Assembly: GCA_029465975.1 (NCBI GenBank)
Contig: CM055737.1
Span: 13,364,459-13,428,458, forward strand
Direction: 5' to 3'
Origin: Dallia pectoralis
Lineage: Eukaryota; Chordata; Actinopteri; Esociformes; Umbridae
Length of the DNA stretch: 64,000 bases
Shown one piece after another: positions 12,401-25,900 of this stretch. The notes below the pieces were generated by a model, which searched no databases, was not told the DNA's origin, and was given only the letters and a program-made list of their open reading frames with translations. Position 1 is the first letter of the stretch. Each line of letters opens with the position of its first letter. Both the position numbers and the translations under genes were made by a program.

Positions 12401-15400
12401 GCTCCAATATCTGAGGTGTAGGCTCCAATATCTGAGGTGTAGGCTCCAATATCTGAGGTGTAGGCTCCAATATCTGTGGTGTAGGCTCCAATATCGGAGG
12501 TGTAGGCTCCAATATCTGAGGTGTAGGCTCCAATATCTGAGGTGTAGGCTCCAATATCTGAGGTGTAGGCTCCAATATCTGAGGTGTAGGCTCCAATATC
12601 TGAGGTGTAGGCTCCAATATCTGAGGTGTAGGCTCCAATATCTGAGGTGTAGGCTACAATATCTGAGGTGTAGGCTCCAATATCTGTGTCCACGTCTGGT
12701 CCGTCCTCGGTAATCCACTGTTCTCCTGAACATGTGGTCGGTTCCGGGTAATCCACTGTTTCCCATTAAAACACTTCATGGGCATATATTGTATATATAT
12801 TGAGTTCTCACCTTGGGTTCTTCAGATGCTCCACTTCGCCAACGGGGAGAGGCATAAGTTTGTGGATGTTCAGATCATTGACGATGTTGTCCCAGAGGGA
12901 GATGAACGGTTCCAGCTGATTTTGGCCAACCCATCATCTGGGCTGGGCCTGGGAACCAACACCACAGGTATGATGTGATCTCACACACACACCCATTATT
13001 TTCTTGTGTTGAACGGTTTCACAGACATTGTCAGTTGTGAAAACAGCTCTCTTTTGCATGTTTCCATAGCGACGGTGAGCATCATGGCAAGCGACGATGG
13101 ACACGGGGTAATTTCCTTTAACAGCAGCCGACCCTTCCTGTTGAGGGAGCCTACGTCAACGTCTGGGCAGGGCGAGAGCATGGCAACGCTGTACGTGGTG
13201 AGGAACCCGCCCCAGGGCACGTTCGGCACCGTCACTGTTCAGTTCACCATCACAGACGCCAATGGAACGCTGGCGCCAGACGACCTCATGCCATGGCAGG
13301 GCACTGTGGTGTTGGAGGAAGGAGTCAGATTCAAGGTGACCAGATACTTCTGTCGGTTTCTATATACATATATCAATGTGGTGTATTGTGAGCTGATTAA
13401 AGATGCATTACGGCAATAATAGATAGAAACATTATGTTTGGTGTTTTACTCTAGTTACCACAGCTATTGGTATAAACGTTGTATATTGGTACACATTGGT
13501 CATTCCGGTGGTAAACCAGCATTTATTGGTCGAACCACCCAGACAAAGTTGTTAGTGAGATCATAGATCAGTGGGCCTAAACATTCCTATATAATCTCTT
13601 GTTGGCATCATCCACCATGTTCACGTTAGTGCTGTTACTGTGTTGTCCTAGGCTCTTGAGATCTCGGCAGTTCTGGACGAGGCCCCCGAGATGAACGAAA
13701 CGTTTGCGTTGACTCTGTCCAGTCCAACGGGAGGGGCGCGGCTCGGGGACTCGGTCCGCAACCTAATTACTGTGCTCCAAAACACAGCCCCGCAGGGACT
13801 CTTCCGTATCGCCCCGTCCCTCAACAGGTGAGATCACATACGATCACACAGACACACACACACACACACAGACTAATGCATGCATGTACATTCACCTCCG
13901 CAGGACGAGCATCATGTTGACGGGGGAGGAGGGCGTTACGACCATATTCCTAACGGTTTCCCGCGGTAACGGACTGGAGGCAGCGGTCAGTGTGGAGTGG
14001 CAAACACAGCCGGGCACAGCCATCGCAACGGGTAAGTAAATGACACTGCATGAAACCAATGCCCACCGACGTTGCTGCGTGTTACCTACTGTATGTAGTG
14101 AGGGGACTGGTCTGTTTTCAGAGGGGGGTCTTCCTGTGATGGCGGTGTATCAGGTCCTCAGAGAGACCCCAACTTCAGGCTGGTGTTCCCTGCCGGGTGG
14201 AGCAGACGTGGCGTTGAGGCTGAGCAGGCCGTCCCTTGGGAGCTCCTCGCAGACCTACGCCACTTTCTACAGGTGGCAGGGAGTGTTGGTGCCTGTACAG
14301 GTAAATGCCATGTTTCTTAACATACGTATCTCATCATTAGCTTGTAATTACTTATGAGTGCTTTCATTATATTTGGTCATAAGCCCCTGGAGTTGATAGG
14401 ACATGTGTGGGCAAAATGCTAACTGGTTCATGTTGACCGGTGATTGGCTCTGCAATAATCTAGATCTATAGTATATCAATAAATGAATTGTATTTTATAA
14501 ATATTTTTTCACATCAGCAGTCAATGAGTGCTTGTACAGATAGCCAGCCTAAAACCCAGAAGGGCCAGCAACAACAAGACATTGAGCAACTGTGGCTAGG
14601 AAAATCTGCCATAACTGGGTTCACTAAAAACCCTGTCCCCAACCTAGAAAGAAATCTAGAGAGGTGTAGAATACAGGACAGATTGCCCCCTTGTGTCACC
14701 GGCACAGAAACTATTTCAGCGTAAACTGAGACTGAGACTGTCTTGACCTGTGATTGGCTAAGCACTTTGCTCCATCCAGATTGTTTAGGGTATTCAAATC
14801 AGATCGGGTGTTGACAAATGCATGAGTAGAGATTGGGATTTAACTGTATGTACAGTCAGAGGTATATGGTTGAACTAGAGATTGGGATTAAACTATATGT
14901 ACAGTCAGAGGTATATGGTTGAACTAGAGATTGGGATTAAACTGTATGTTCAGTCAGAGGTATATGGTTGAACTAGAGATTGGGATTAAACTGTATGTAC
15001 AGTCAGAGGTATATGGTTGAACTAGAGATTGGGATTTAACTGTATGTACAGTCAGAGGTATATGGTTGAACTAGAGATTGGGATTTAACTGTATGTACAG
15101 TCAGAGGTATATGGTTGAACTAAAGATTGGGCCTAAATATATATAAATAGTATAGTCTGTGTTGGAATCCCAAAAGACAAAGCAGGAATTGAATAGTGTA
15201 CAAATGGTAGAAAACTAGAAGTCTACCTTACTGAGGTAAGGTAGACGTGAACAAATCACTCATAATCATAATATTCAGGTGGCTGCTCTGCTTTGTAACA
15301 AATCACTCATATCATTCAGGTGGCCGCCCTTCTTTGTAACAAATCACTCATATAATTCAGGTGGCTGCTCTGCTTTGTAACAAATCACTCATAATATTCA

Positions 15401-18400
15401 GGTGGCTGCCCTGCTTTGTAACGAATTACTCATATCATTCAGGTGGTTGCCCTGCTTTGTAACAAATCACTCATAATATTCAGGTGGCTGCCCTGCTTTG
15501 TAACAAATTACTCATATCATTCAGGTGGCTGCCCTGCTTTGGGCTGCATCAAGTCAATATGATTGTCCGTAATAACCACAATATGATGACATATCGTGAT
15601 GCTCTCTGTGCTTTCAGTCGGTGAGGATACCAAACGCTGGTGCGTGTGTGGGCTTTTCAGTAAACTCCTCAACCTATGTGGCGATTGCCCATGGTGTGGC
15701 GCCTGCTGTCAACCTCAGCCTGTTCAGGGTGCAGTCTGATCTCAACCTGACACTGGTGAGGACTCACTTCTTTCACTTTCATTGATGTATTTCTATTTGT
15801 GATTCTGGTTATGCTTTTTTCTGCCAACTGCTTTTTTCAATTATTTGCCTATGAAGGGCTTTACATGCTTCTTTGTTCCGATAATTGCTACCTCAATCAA
15901 TTAATCAATCAGATGTTTTTATAAAGCCTTTTTAACATCAAAGTTTCACAAACACCCAGCCTGAACCCAACAAGTTGATACACAGCGGCTAGAAAAAACT
16001 CACCAATAGGTCACATTTAGGAAGAGCCTAGAGAGGAACCAGACTCTGAGGGATGGCCAGTCCTTCTCCAGCTGTGCTGTGTGAACTTATAATTTTTTGT
16101 AAATTATTCATTATTAAAGGCATTTTTTAATTGCAGAGAGTCTTATAAAATAGTCCAGGTCAAATACATGACCAGTTAGAGAGGGACAACCGGGAGGGAT
16201 GAGGGTTACGCAGATTGGAAGCCGTAACTGTCATGTAGCATCAGCTGGTTGGCCTGCAACACAACAAGGGGGCCTTAGGAGGGGTCTGTTACATGTCATT
16301 AGGAGGGGTCTGCTAAATGTCATTAGGAGGGGTCTGTTACATGTCATTAGGAGGGGTCTGTTACATGTCATTAGGAGGGGTCTGCTACATGTCATTAGGA
16401 GGGGTCTGCTACATGTCATTAGGAGGGGTCTGCTACATGTCATTAGGAGGAGGGGTCCGCTACATGTCATTAGGAGGGGTCTGCTACATGTCATTAGGAG
16501 GGGTCTGCTACATGTCATTAGGAGGAGGGGTCTGCTACATGTCATTAGGAGGGGTCTGCTACATGTCAGTAGGAGGGGTCTGCTACATGTCATTAGAAGG
16601 GGTCTGCTACATGTCATTACGAGGGGTCTGCTACATGTCATTAGGAGGAGGGGTCTGCTACATGTCATTAGGAGGGGTCTGCTACATGTCAGTAGGAGGG
16701 GTCTGCTACATGTCATTAGAAGGGGTCTGCTACATGTCATTACGAGGGGTCTGCTACATGTCATTAGGAGGGGTCTGCTACATGTCATTAGGAGGGGTCT
16801 GCTACATGTCATTAGGAGGAGGGGTCTGCTACATGTCATTAGGAGGGGTCTGCTACATGTCATTAGAAGGGGTCTGCTACATGTCATTACGAGGGGTCTG
16901 CTACATGTCATTAGGAGGGGTCTGCTACATGTCATTAGGAGGGGTCTGCTACATGTCATTAGGAGGAGGGGTCTGCTACATGTCATTAGGAGGGGTCTGC
17001 TACATGTCATTAGGAGGGGTCTGCTACATGTCATTAGGAGGGGTCTGCTACATGTCATTAGGAGGAGGGGTCTGCTACATGTCATTAGGAGGGGTCTGCT
17101 ACATGTCATTGGGGCCGGTCAGTTCCACATTGTGGTCAGTAGGGTTAGGGTTAGACACCCTGGTCCCCATGTCCCTGGCACAATAGTATAGAAGCATGCA
17201 AACAGAAACAGAGACTGTCACCTAAAGTCCCTCAATGTTAGTGGATTTATACGGACTAATATATTAACTATATTCAAATGTGAACCTCTTCCATCAGGAG
17301 CAAACTTTGTCGGTTGAAGGCCTTGATGTAAAACACTTCTCAGTTGATGCAAATGACTACCTGATCGCCTCCAGTCAGGTGAGTTTGGGAGTTTAATTAT
17401 GCTACACTATAAGCTGTAATGTAAATGTAAGACCCAGTGATCATTTTTCAGGTGTGATAGTGTGACTAAACACACTAAAACCAACGCTGTCATTCTGATC
17501 TAAACACTCAAATGATTGATATCACACTACCTGGAGTCAATCCGTGATAGCCAGCGGCTAACTTCCCGTTTCCGCCAGGTGTTTGTTCGGACTGGAAGAA
17601 CCTTTGCAGTCCATCAGAGCCTGGAGTTCCAGGGCGTTCTCAGTGTATCGCCCTTCTTCTTCGGGTCCAGTGCCCATCTGGCCGTCTGTGTGAGACGAGA
17701 GACGGAGGACGGCTGCGTGACATTGCGGTGGACCGGAGGGCGCTTCCAGGATCCGAGGCCCCTGCCTTCCAGCATGAAAGCTCAGCAGGTGGAATCTCAC
17801 AACGTTGGAGCTGACACCCTCCTGTTGATCGTCACTGAAGGTGATCTCACACAAGCTACACAAACTACAACCAGTGTTTTTCTTTTTGTTTTTACACTTA
17901 TCCTGTTTCCATGGAGTACAGAAAGTGTTTACAATTAACACACTAAGGGTACAGATAGGGTTTACTTTAGACACATAAAGGGTACAGAGGGTTTACTTTA
18001 GACACATAAAGGGTACAGAGTGGGTTTACTTTAGACACATAAAGGGTACAGAGTTGGTTTACTTTAGACACATAAAGGGTACAGAGTGGGTTTACTTTAG
18101 ATACATAAAGGGTACAGAGTTGGTTTACTTTAGACACATAAAGGGTACAGAGTGGGTGCACATTGACGGAACAGTGATTGTGTTCTTCAGATTTAGTCAG
18201 GCATAAATGTCACCAAACCACCGTAAACCAGAAATGGATTTATGTCCAAAGACAGGAAGGAGTGCGGAGACAGAAGTCCTTATGTGTGTTGAAGCATGTA
18301 TTTATGTTTCAATGAAACACCACATTCCACATTCCTCAAGTGAAGAGGTGGGTTTTTGTTCTGATCTGAGTTCAGTGGAAAGCTATCGGGAGAAGGCCAT

Positions 18401-19272
18401 AGGAAAACCACTGCCTGGGTTTGGGGGTGTAATTTACAGTAGCTGGGAGTGGCAGCCTAAACTATAACTGAACCACCCTCTGAAAGAGTAGGGTGCTAAA
18501 AAAACATATGCATGTGTTAGTTTGTCTCTCTGTAATCCTGATTTAACTATCGAGAAGTAAAGCTCAATATTTCTTTCCCTACAATATTTTTTGTCACTCC
18601 CACGACAAGACAACAGTTTAGGTTATGTTTCGACATAAAGGTTTGTTTTTGGTTAGGGTTAGGTGTTGCATATGGGTTATATTTTAGACATAAAGGTTTG
18701 TTTTTGGTTAGGGTTAGGTGTTGCATATGGGTTATATTTTAGACATAAAGGTTTGTTTTGGGTTTGGGTTAGGTGTTGCATATGGGTTATATTTTAGACA
18801 TAAAGGTTTGTTTTGGGTTTGGGTTAGGTGTTGCATATGGGTTATATTTAGACATAAAGGTTTGTTTTGGGTTTGGGTTAGGTGTTGCATATGGGTTATA
18901 TTTAGACATAAAGGTTTGTTTATTGAGGTTAATGTTGGGAGATGGGGAATTGTCCCCACAAAAACTACGTGTGTGCGTGTGCCTTTGTGCTCTGATCCCC
19001 AGGTTTATGTGAGGTGTACTTACGGAGTAACCAGCAGGAGTTCCCTCAGCACAGACAGTCCATTCCCCACCCTGACCTGGCTTCAGCCCACCTCTTCACA
19101 CCGCCCTCAGGGATCAGTGAGTACACACACATGAATCAGTGATGATCAGTGATGCCTTATGATGACAGTCTGAAGTGTTATTATGATGATGATGATGTCA
19201 GATCCGATACATTAAATATGTGACACTAAGCCTTTTAACATTAATAGTACTCCATCTCTGCCTGTTTGTCTC

Positions 19273-19305
<33 letters not shown>

Positions 19306-22300
19306 TTGTCGGTCTCCCTCTCTGTCGGTCTCCCTCTCTGTCGGTCTCCCTCTCTGTCGGTCTCCCTCTCTGTCGGTCTCCCTCTCTGTCGGTCTCCCTC
19401 TCTGTCGGTCTCCCTCTCTGTCGGTCTCCCTCTCTGTCGGTCTCCCTCTCTGTCGGTCTCACTCTCTGTCGGTCTCCCTCTCTGTCGGTCTCCCGCTCTG
19501 TCGGTCTCCCGCTCTGTCGGTCTCCCTCTCTGTCGGTCTCACTCTCTGTCGGTCTCACTCTCTGTCGGTCTCACTCTCTCTGCCGGTCTCCCTTTCTGTC
19601 GGTCTCCCTCTCTGTCTGTCTCTCTGTCGTTATCCCTCTCTTTCTGTCTCACTCTCTCTGCCGGTCTCACTCTCTCAGCCCATGTCCTTCTAGCAGGGAA
19701 GAATGGCTCAATGTTGTACATCTGGAAGTCTGACATCAGCCGGTTTGCTATGGTGCTCAGGGCTTCTCCAGCCACAGGCTTCCTCTATCTTCCTCTTCCC
19801 TTCTTCAACACCACCAGGGTTCTCCTGGCTGCCAGCGAGTCTTCTGGCTCCACCCTGTACGAGCTCACCTCTGTCTCCAACCATTCTGACTTCATTCCCA
19901 GGTGGGTGACCTTTGTCCCCATGGCATTACATTCAAAACACTGGTTTTGCACATTTAAAAGTCTACTTTGAGTGTATTTTCATTGTCCCTGGATTTTGTT
20001 TTAGTTTAAATTAGTCTAAGTTATTTAGTCTAAGTGTGGTTTAGTCTGATTTAGGATGTTTTAATCAGATTTAGTATGATTTATAGAGTTTGAGTATTGT
20101 TTTTTCAGGGTCGGCAGGTAGTGGCTGGATGCTAGATTTGAACAGAATATAATCTCCAAACTGGCAATGTAAAATCAAATCAGTTGTTCTGTTATTGAGC
20201 AGAGCAGTTTTGGGAGCCTGGAGAAAATATTTAAAGTGCATAGAGACAATTATCTAGAACAAGTTTGGTATATTAGTTAGTCCAATACTTCATTTATATC
20301 ATATCACAAGGGCAGACCAAACCACAGCCGTGCCCCAAGGCGACTCTCCACCTGTAGAGCGACAGGGTACACACAGAACAGCTTGTCTCTCATCCTATCT
20401 GACCGTTGTCTGTTGTGATCTGTCGCCGCACTCTCAGCTATGGCCAGTTGCATTTTGCGGCTGGCGACCGTGAGTTGGAGATTGCGGTAAACATTGTTGA
20501 CGACGATATCCCAGAAGAGAAAGAAGAGTTCCGGGTGGTTCTGAAAAATCCTAAGGGCGGGGCTGAGATTGGCTTTGGTGGTCAGGTGACCGTGATTATT
20601 CCAGCCAATGACGACACCCATGGGCTAATAGGATTCTCTCAGGTACCCTGCTATGTCTCGGATTCATGGTAACGTGATCTACATTTTTTTGTGTTTGCGA
20701 TAATGCTGAATGGGAAAATGTATGTGATATTGAACACGGATGTTGTCTATCCAGGCTTCTTTATCTATGGAGGTGGAAGAGTTGGCCCAGGCTAACACGA
20801 TCTTCCTAGTTGTTGAGAGGAGGAGAGGTTCCTTTGGGAGACTGACCGTCCACTGGGCAGCCAACGGCAGTCTGGAAGACATCTTCCCTCCCTCAGGAGT
20901 GGTGAGACTTTCTCTCTTCTTTTCACGGATAACTTTCAGAACATGTGCTTATCGATGTGGAGACATTGTGGCGGTTTTAATTGATGCAGTGTACCAAGTC
21001 AGACATACAGCTCAACTGCGTACATCCTAGAGTTTCGAGTCATACTGCGATTTTCTATTTAAACTTCTGCTGTGATGATGCATGAACACAGTGTCATTGG
21101 AACCGGAGTATATATGTACAAGTACGAAGCACTGGCCCGATGTGCTGAGGAGAATGTATGTCCATGTTGTCTCTGTGAGGGGGTTGTGGTGTTCTATAAA
21201 CTACCCACATTGACTGAGCTGCAGACATGTGTCTCTATCTCAGGTAACGTTTTCAGAGGGCCAGGGGCAGGCTGCCATCTCTCTGTCGGTGCTAGCGGAC
21301 AACGTCCCAGAGCTGACCGAGAGGGTCTCCATTACCCTCCTGGATGTCATTACAGTGGGCGTCGACCAGCCCTCCGCAGGGGCCCGGATCGACTACCAGA
21401 GGTCCCGGGCCCTTGTCACCATTCTGCCCAATGGTTCACCGTACGGGGTAATAGGCTGGCACCTGGATTCCTACTTCCTGTTCCCTCAGGAGCCCCAGAG
21501 TAAGAGGCCAGCGATTTAGATTCAACTGTTGAATGTAAACAACTTTTTCCCATGTTTAAGCACTGTGAGTTGTCTAAAGCCATGTTATTTTTCGTCTCTC
21601 AACCCAGAGAGTCAAAGTAACATCACCCTGACCATTGTGAGGGAGCAGGGGGCATCTGGAGAGGTGGCTGTACACTACCAGACTAGTTCGGCCCTGGCCA
21701 AACTGCCCTCCAATCAGGCCAGTGCCTTACTGGACTACACACCCCGGGACGACACAGTGTTCATGAAGGAGAACACCACCATGGCCATGATAACCATTAC
21801 CATCCTACCGGTATAAACCAAATTAAATATGACTTTCTGCCCCAACCCTCATCCGGGGACAGTGGAATATTTTCTTGTTTTCTCCTGTGTTCTCATCCCC
21901 TCCTTTTCTCTGTTCTTCTCAAGCAGTGTAGATGTAGATTGTTTAAGCAGAGACTGTGGCTTTCTGCCTGCTCTGGCAGTTCACAGCGCGGGCCCTTACA
22001 CAAGGCCTAAAACCACCAGAGCTGCGCCAGCTTGGTGGAAACCCACTACTTATCTCCCATTGCCCCCAGAATAGATTGGCTCAGGGTAAATTGCAGTGCG
22101 GTGTGGTTATTTAAACTTCCACTAATGGTAACTATTATTGTGTTGTGTTTAGACTGAGTAGGAGTTTGAAAACATGGCCTTGGTTTCCATGTGTTTTAAA
22201 ACTACCACCATTGATTATGTTACGGGGAGTATGTGGAACGGGGGCCAGGATTAGTAGCTCATTTGGTGGGTTGGGCGTTACAAACATTTGCCCATGATCT

Positions 22301-22903
22301 GGATTTAGCAGGCAAAGGTATCCACAAATGTAGCCGGGGTCAAGTTCTCTCTATCTGAAGTGTGTGTGTGTGTCATTTTCAATCAGGACGAGGCTCCGGA
22401 GCTGGCAGAGAGTTTCCTGGTGAACATCACAAGCGTGCAGCTGGTGGGTGGGTTGACGGGCTCGGGCCAACCTAGCGTAAAGAGGCCCGGTATGGAGGTG
22501 GCTGAGGTTACCATCCAGGAGAACAATGACCCGCGAGGGGTCATGCAGTTCAACGTCTCCCAGGTGAACTTTTGTAAATATAGCATTCATCATAAACCTG
22601 GGGATTGAAACCCAGAGCAGTTATTGGATGAAAGTCATGGTATATGTAAGCAATAAAGTACAAAGGAGAGTGGTTTATGTGACACGTAATCCTGCTGGGT
22701 GTAGTGCAGGGAAGCCAAGCGCAGAGCCGTTGAATAAATAGAACAACAGCAAACGGAAAGAAACGGCACACTGTAATGAAAGTAAACTGCGCAATTGCGA
22801 CTTATAACAAATCTAAATGAAACTTAGAATAATACCACCTTTTAATGTGACCTATGACGTGAACAATTAAATTAAAAAAAAGGAAATCTTTGAGGGGGAA
22901 AAA

Positions 22904-22937
<34 letters not shown>

Positions 22938-25900
22938 CCTTACAATAACGTACGTATGTTTGGCTAAAGAACAACTCTGCACATCCCCCAAAGGACACCA
23001 TACCCAGAGTGAAGCATGGTGATGGGAGCATCATGCTTTGGGGCTGTTTTTTCCCGGCTGGAACCGGGGCCTTAGACGAGGTGGAAGGAATTATGAACAG
23101 TTCCAAATACCAGGCAATTTAGGCATGCAATTTAGGCTGTGTTCAGGAGATGTCCTCACAATCTGACAGATTTTGAGCACTTTGGCAAAGAAGAGTCGGC
23201 AAATATTGGCAAGTCAAGATGTGCCATGCAAATAGACTGAGTGCTGTAAATAAAATCCAAAGGTGCTTCAACAAAGTATTACTTTAAGGGTGTGCACACT
23301 TATGTAACCAGGTTATTTAAGATTTGTATTTTTCCCCCTTAAAGATTTCAATATTTTGTTGACGTTATAGGTTACGTTAAAGGTGGAAAAATATCTGAGA
23401 TGATTTATCATGATTTAAAAACCTGTCATTTTAGTGGTGTGTAGACTTTTTATATCCACTGTACATGTTTCAGCTCTGTTTATTTGTTGGCTTATTAGGA
23501 AGAGTCAGGTGGGGTTCTGGCCTATGAGGTTCTTCCCCCTGGGAACCTCCTCCGACTACGAGTGGTGCGATTGGCTGGCAGGACTGGAAAGGTGGTGGTG
23601 TACTGGGAAGCTCGGCCAATCACAGCCAGTCTTGATGACTTTAGTCCTTCTTCTGGGAATATTACCGTTCAAGATGGCCAGGTAACCTGACTGGTATTAG
23701 TGTTAGCAGTTGTGTGAACAGTTTCCCTGAATAGGTCACGTAGTGAGGGTCCTCTGTAGGCCCATTTGTACAGCAAGGTGCCTGCGATGCCAGAGTTTTG
23801 GGTTTGATTCTCCAGACTACCCAAACATCGTCATGACTGCCAGTAACCTTTGGATACCATCCATCACTTTTTTATGATAGTATGTTAAAGGTCAACTAAC
23901 TTTGATACACTGAATCTAGTTGAGGTTATACGAAGGAAAAGATGTATCCCTTTCATAAAAAGGATAACTCTGAGCTTGTTTTGCAGGGAGAGGCTGTCAT
24001 AGACATCCGTATTGTAGATGACACAGAGGTGGAGTCTGTGGAACGCTTCAGTGTTACTCTAATGCATGTGATTGGTGGAGCCCGGCTGGGGGCGGAGACC
24101 TCTGTAATCGTCATAATCCCTCCCAATGATTCGCCACTGGGCAGCTTCAGCTTTCAGGAGCAGACTGTGAGTTTTAACTGATTGTCACCCAACCAGTTGC
24201 CCTACTAATTGATTCTTTTGGATAGACCAATCCCGTCTAATTGTGTTGTGGACTGTTATTATGCCACTGTGACTAATCTCCTTTCAGGTCAATGTGACAG
24301 AGCCAAAGTTCACCAATGACCCAGCTGCCATGACGACACTGATGGTGGTACGCAGCGCAGGAGGCAAGGGGGCGGTGACTTTGGCCTGGGATCTCGAGGC
24401 TGCTGCCAAGGACGACCTTTCACCTCTTAATGGAACACTGGTCTTCAGTGAGGTCAGTAGAGGGCGGGGCTGGGGTGACCCGAGGGGAAGATTGCAGCAT
24501 GTCAGTTAAACATTGTTAATGAGAATGCTTCATAATATCAACCAAGAACAAATGTTTAATACATCTTGTGTGTTAAGTGTAAGCGATAAGATCTTAGTCT
24601 GTCAAAAAGGCACTGATTACGAGACTTTATGAACCTCAGAATGAGTCAAGGAAGACTCTTGGGATCCGGGCTCTGGCGGACGCCGTGTTAGAAGGAGACG
24701 AGAGCTTTACGGTCCAGCTCCTGGCTGCCAACAGTGGGGCTGTCATCGATCCCATTAACGGTCAGTTAAGATCATTTTCTGGTCATGTGTGTCACGAGTG
24801 GTGATTATTGGGTACTGCACTGGTTGGGTCTTCGGGTGCACCTCTTCCTAGTCACAATTAGTCACAGCTGTTTTGTATTGTATCATTAGTCTGGGCTTTA
24901 AAGGGAGTGTTAGGAGGGCACCTGGTTGCTTATCATTGTTTGATGTCACAGGGTAATTAGAGGTGAGTGTTGGATGCATAGGGAAATACTGTTGTTGTTT
25001 GTTTGTATTATAAGTCGCTTGGTATGCGCATTATTATTTCAACCAGTTAGTCCTTTTTCGTCGTACTTGGTTTGTTTTGTGTTGTTTATCTTTAATAAAA
25101 CTGGCTCTGCACATGGCTGTAACCGCACTACGCCGGTCAATCCTTGACAGAATGATAAGCCACAAAGAACGCCAGCAGAGCCGGACGGTGAGTGGATTCT
25201 GCGGGGGGGCAAGCTATTGCGCCCCGTCGGATGATGCTCACCGTCTCCCCACGGAGTGGTGGGAGAAGCGGCCGGTTACATCGGGTCCGCGGTCTTTCCA
25301 GGGAGAAGGCAAGAGGGCATCCCGGAAGCACCCCGAAGTAATTTTTTGGGGGGAGCTAATGGGGTGTCCTGGGAGGACCGCAGAGAGTACACCCACGGCC
25401 TGGGTGCTGCAACATCAGCCACCCACTGCTCCGGGGCTGCAGCCAGGACCAGCAAAAGCCCTGGAGCTGCAGCTACCCGTCCAGACCCGACCGGTCGAGG
25501 ACCCCTTCCGGCCACCAACATCCAGTGGTCAGTTACCACCAGAAGGCCTGGAGTACCAGCCTCCAGAGGTGGTTAGGAGATGGTGGGGGGTGTGGTTCAC
25601 CCTACTGGAGATGGGTCCAGACGACATGGAGAGAGAGTCGAGGCTTCAGCAGGAGTGCCTTGAGTGGCTCCTCCCACCTCAGCATGAGGCCCAGGACCAG
25701 CCCCTCCCACTTCAGCAGGAGTGCCCTGAGTGGCTCCTCCCACCTCGGCGTGAGTGCCAGGACCAGCCCCTCCCACTCCAGCGTGAGTGCCCTGAGTGGC
25801 TCCTCCCACCTCAGCATGAGGCCCAGGACCAGCCCCTCCCACTTCAGCAGGAGTGCCCTGAGCGGCCCCTCGAACCTCAGCCAGAGCTTCTGGACCAGCC

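Noticed and set aside
11382..12766. Three overlapping minus-strand open frames of more than 400 codons
   Set aside because: Pure 21-bp repeat with no stop in any minus frame; no domain, no splice structure, antisense to an intron.
16199..17191. Open frames of ~300 codons on both strands
   Set aside because: 24/27-bp repeat, multiple of 3; no independent support.
18621..18780. Interstitial telomere repeat (TTAGGG-like)
   Set aside because: Only isolated GGTTAGGGTTAGG words inside a 55-bp unit; no TTAGGG tract.
22909..22936. (TA)n as a possible promoter or origin
   Set aside because: Simple TA microsatellite beside a Tc1 remnant; Tc1 targets TA, so the association is expected.
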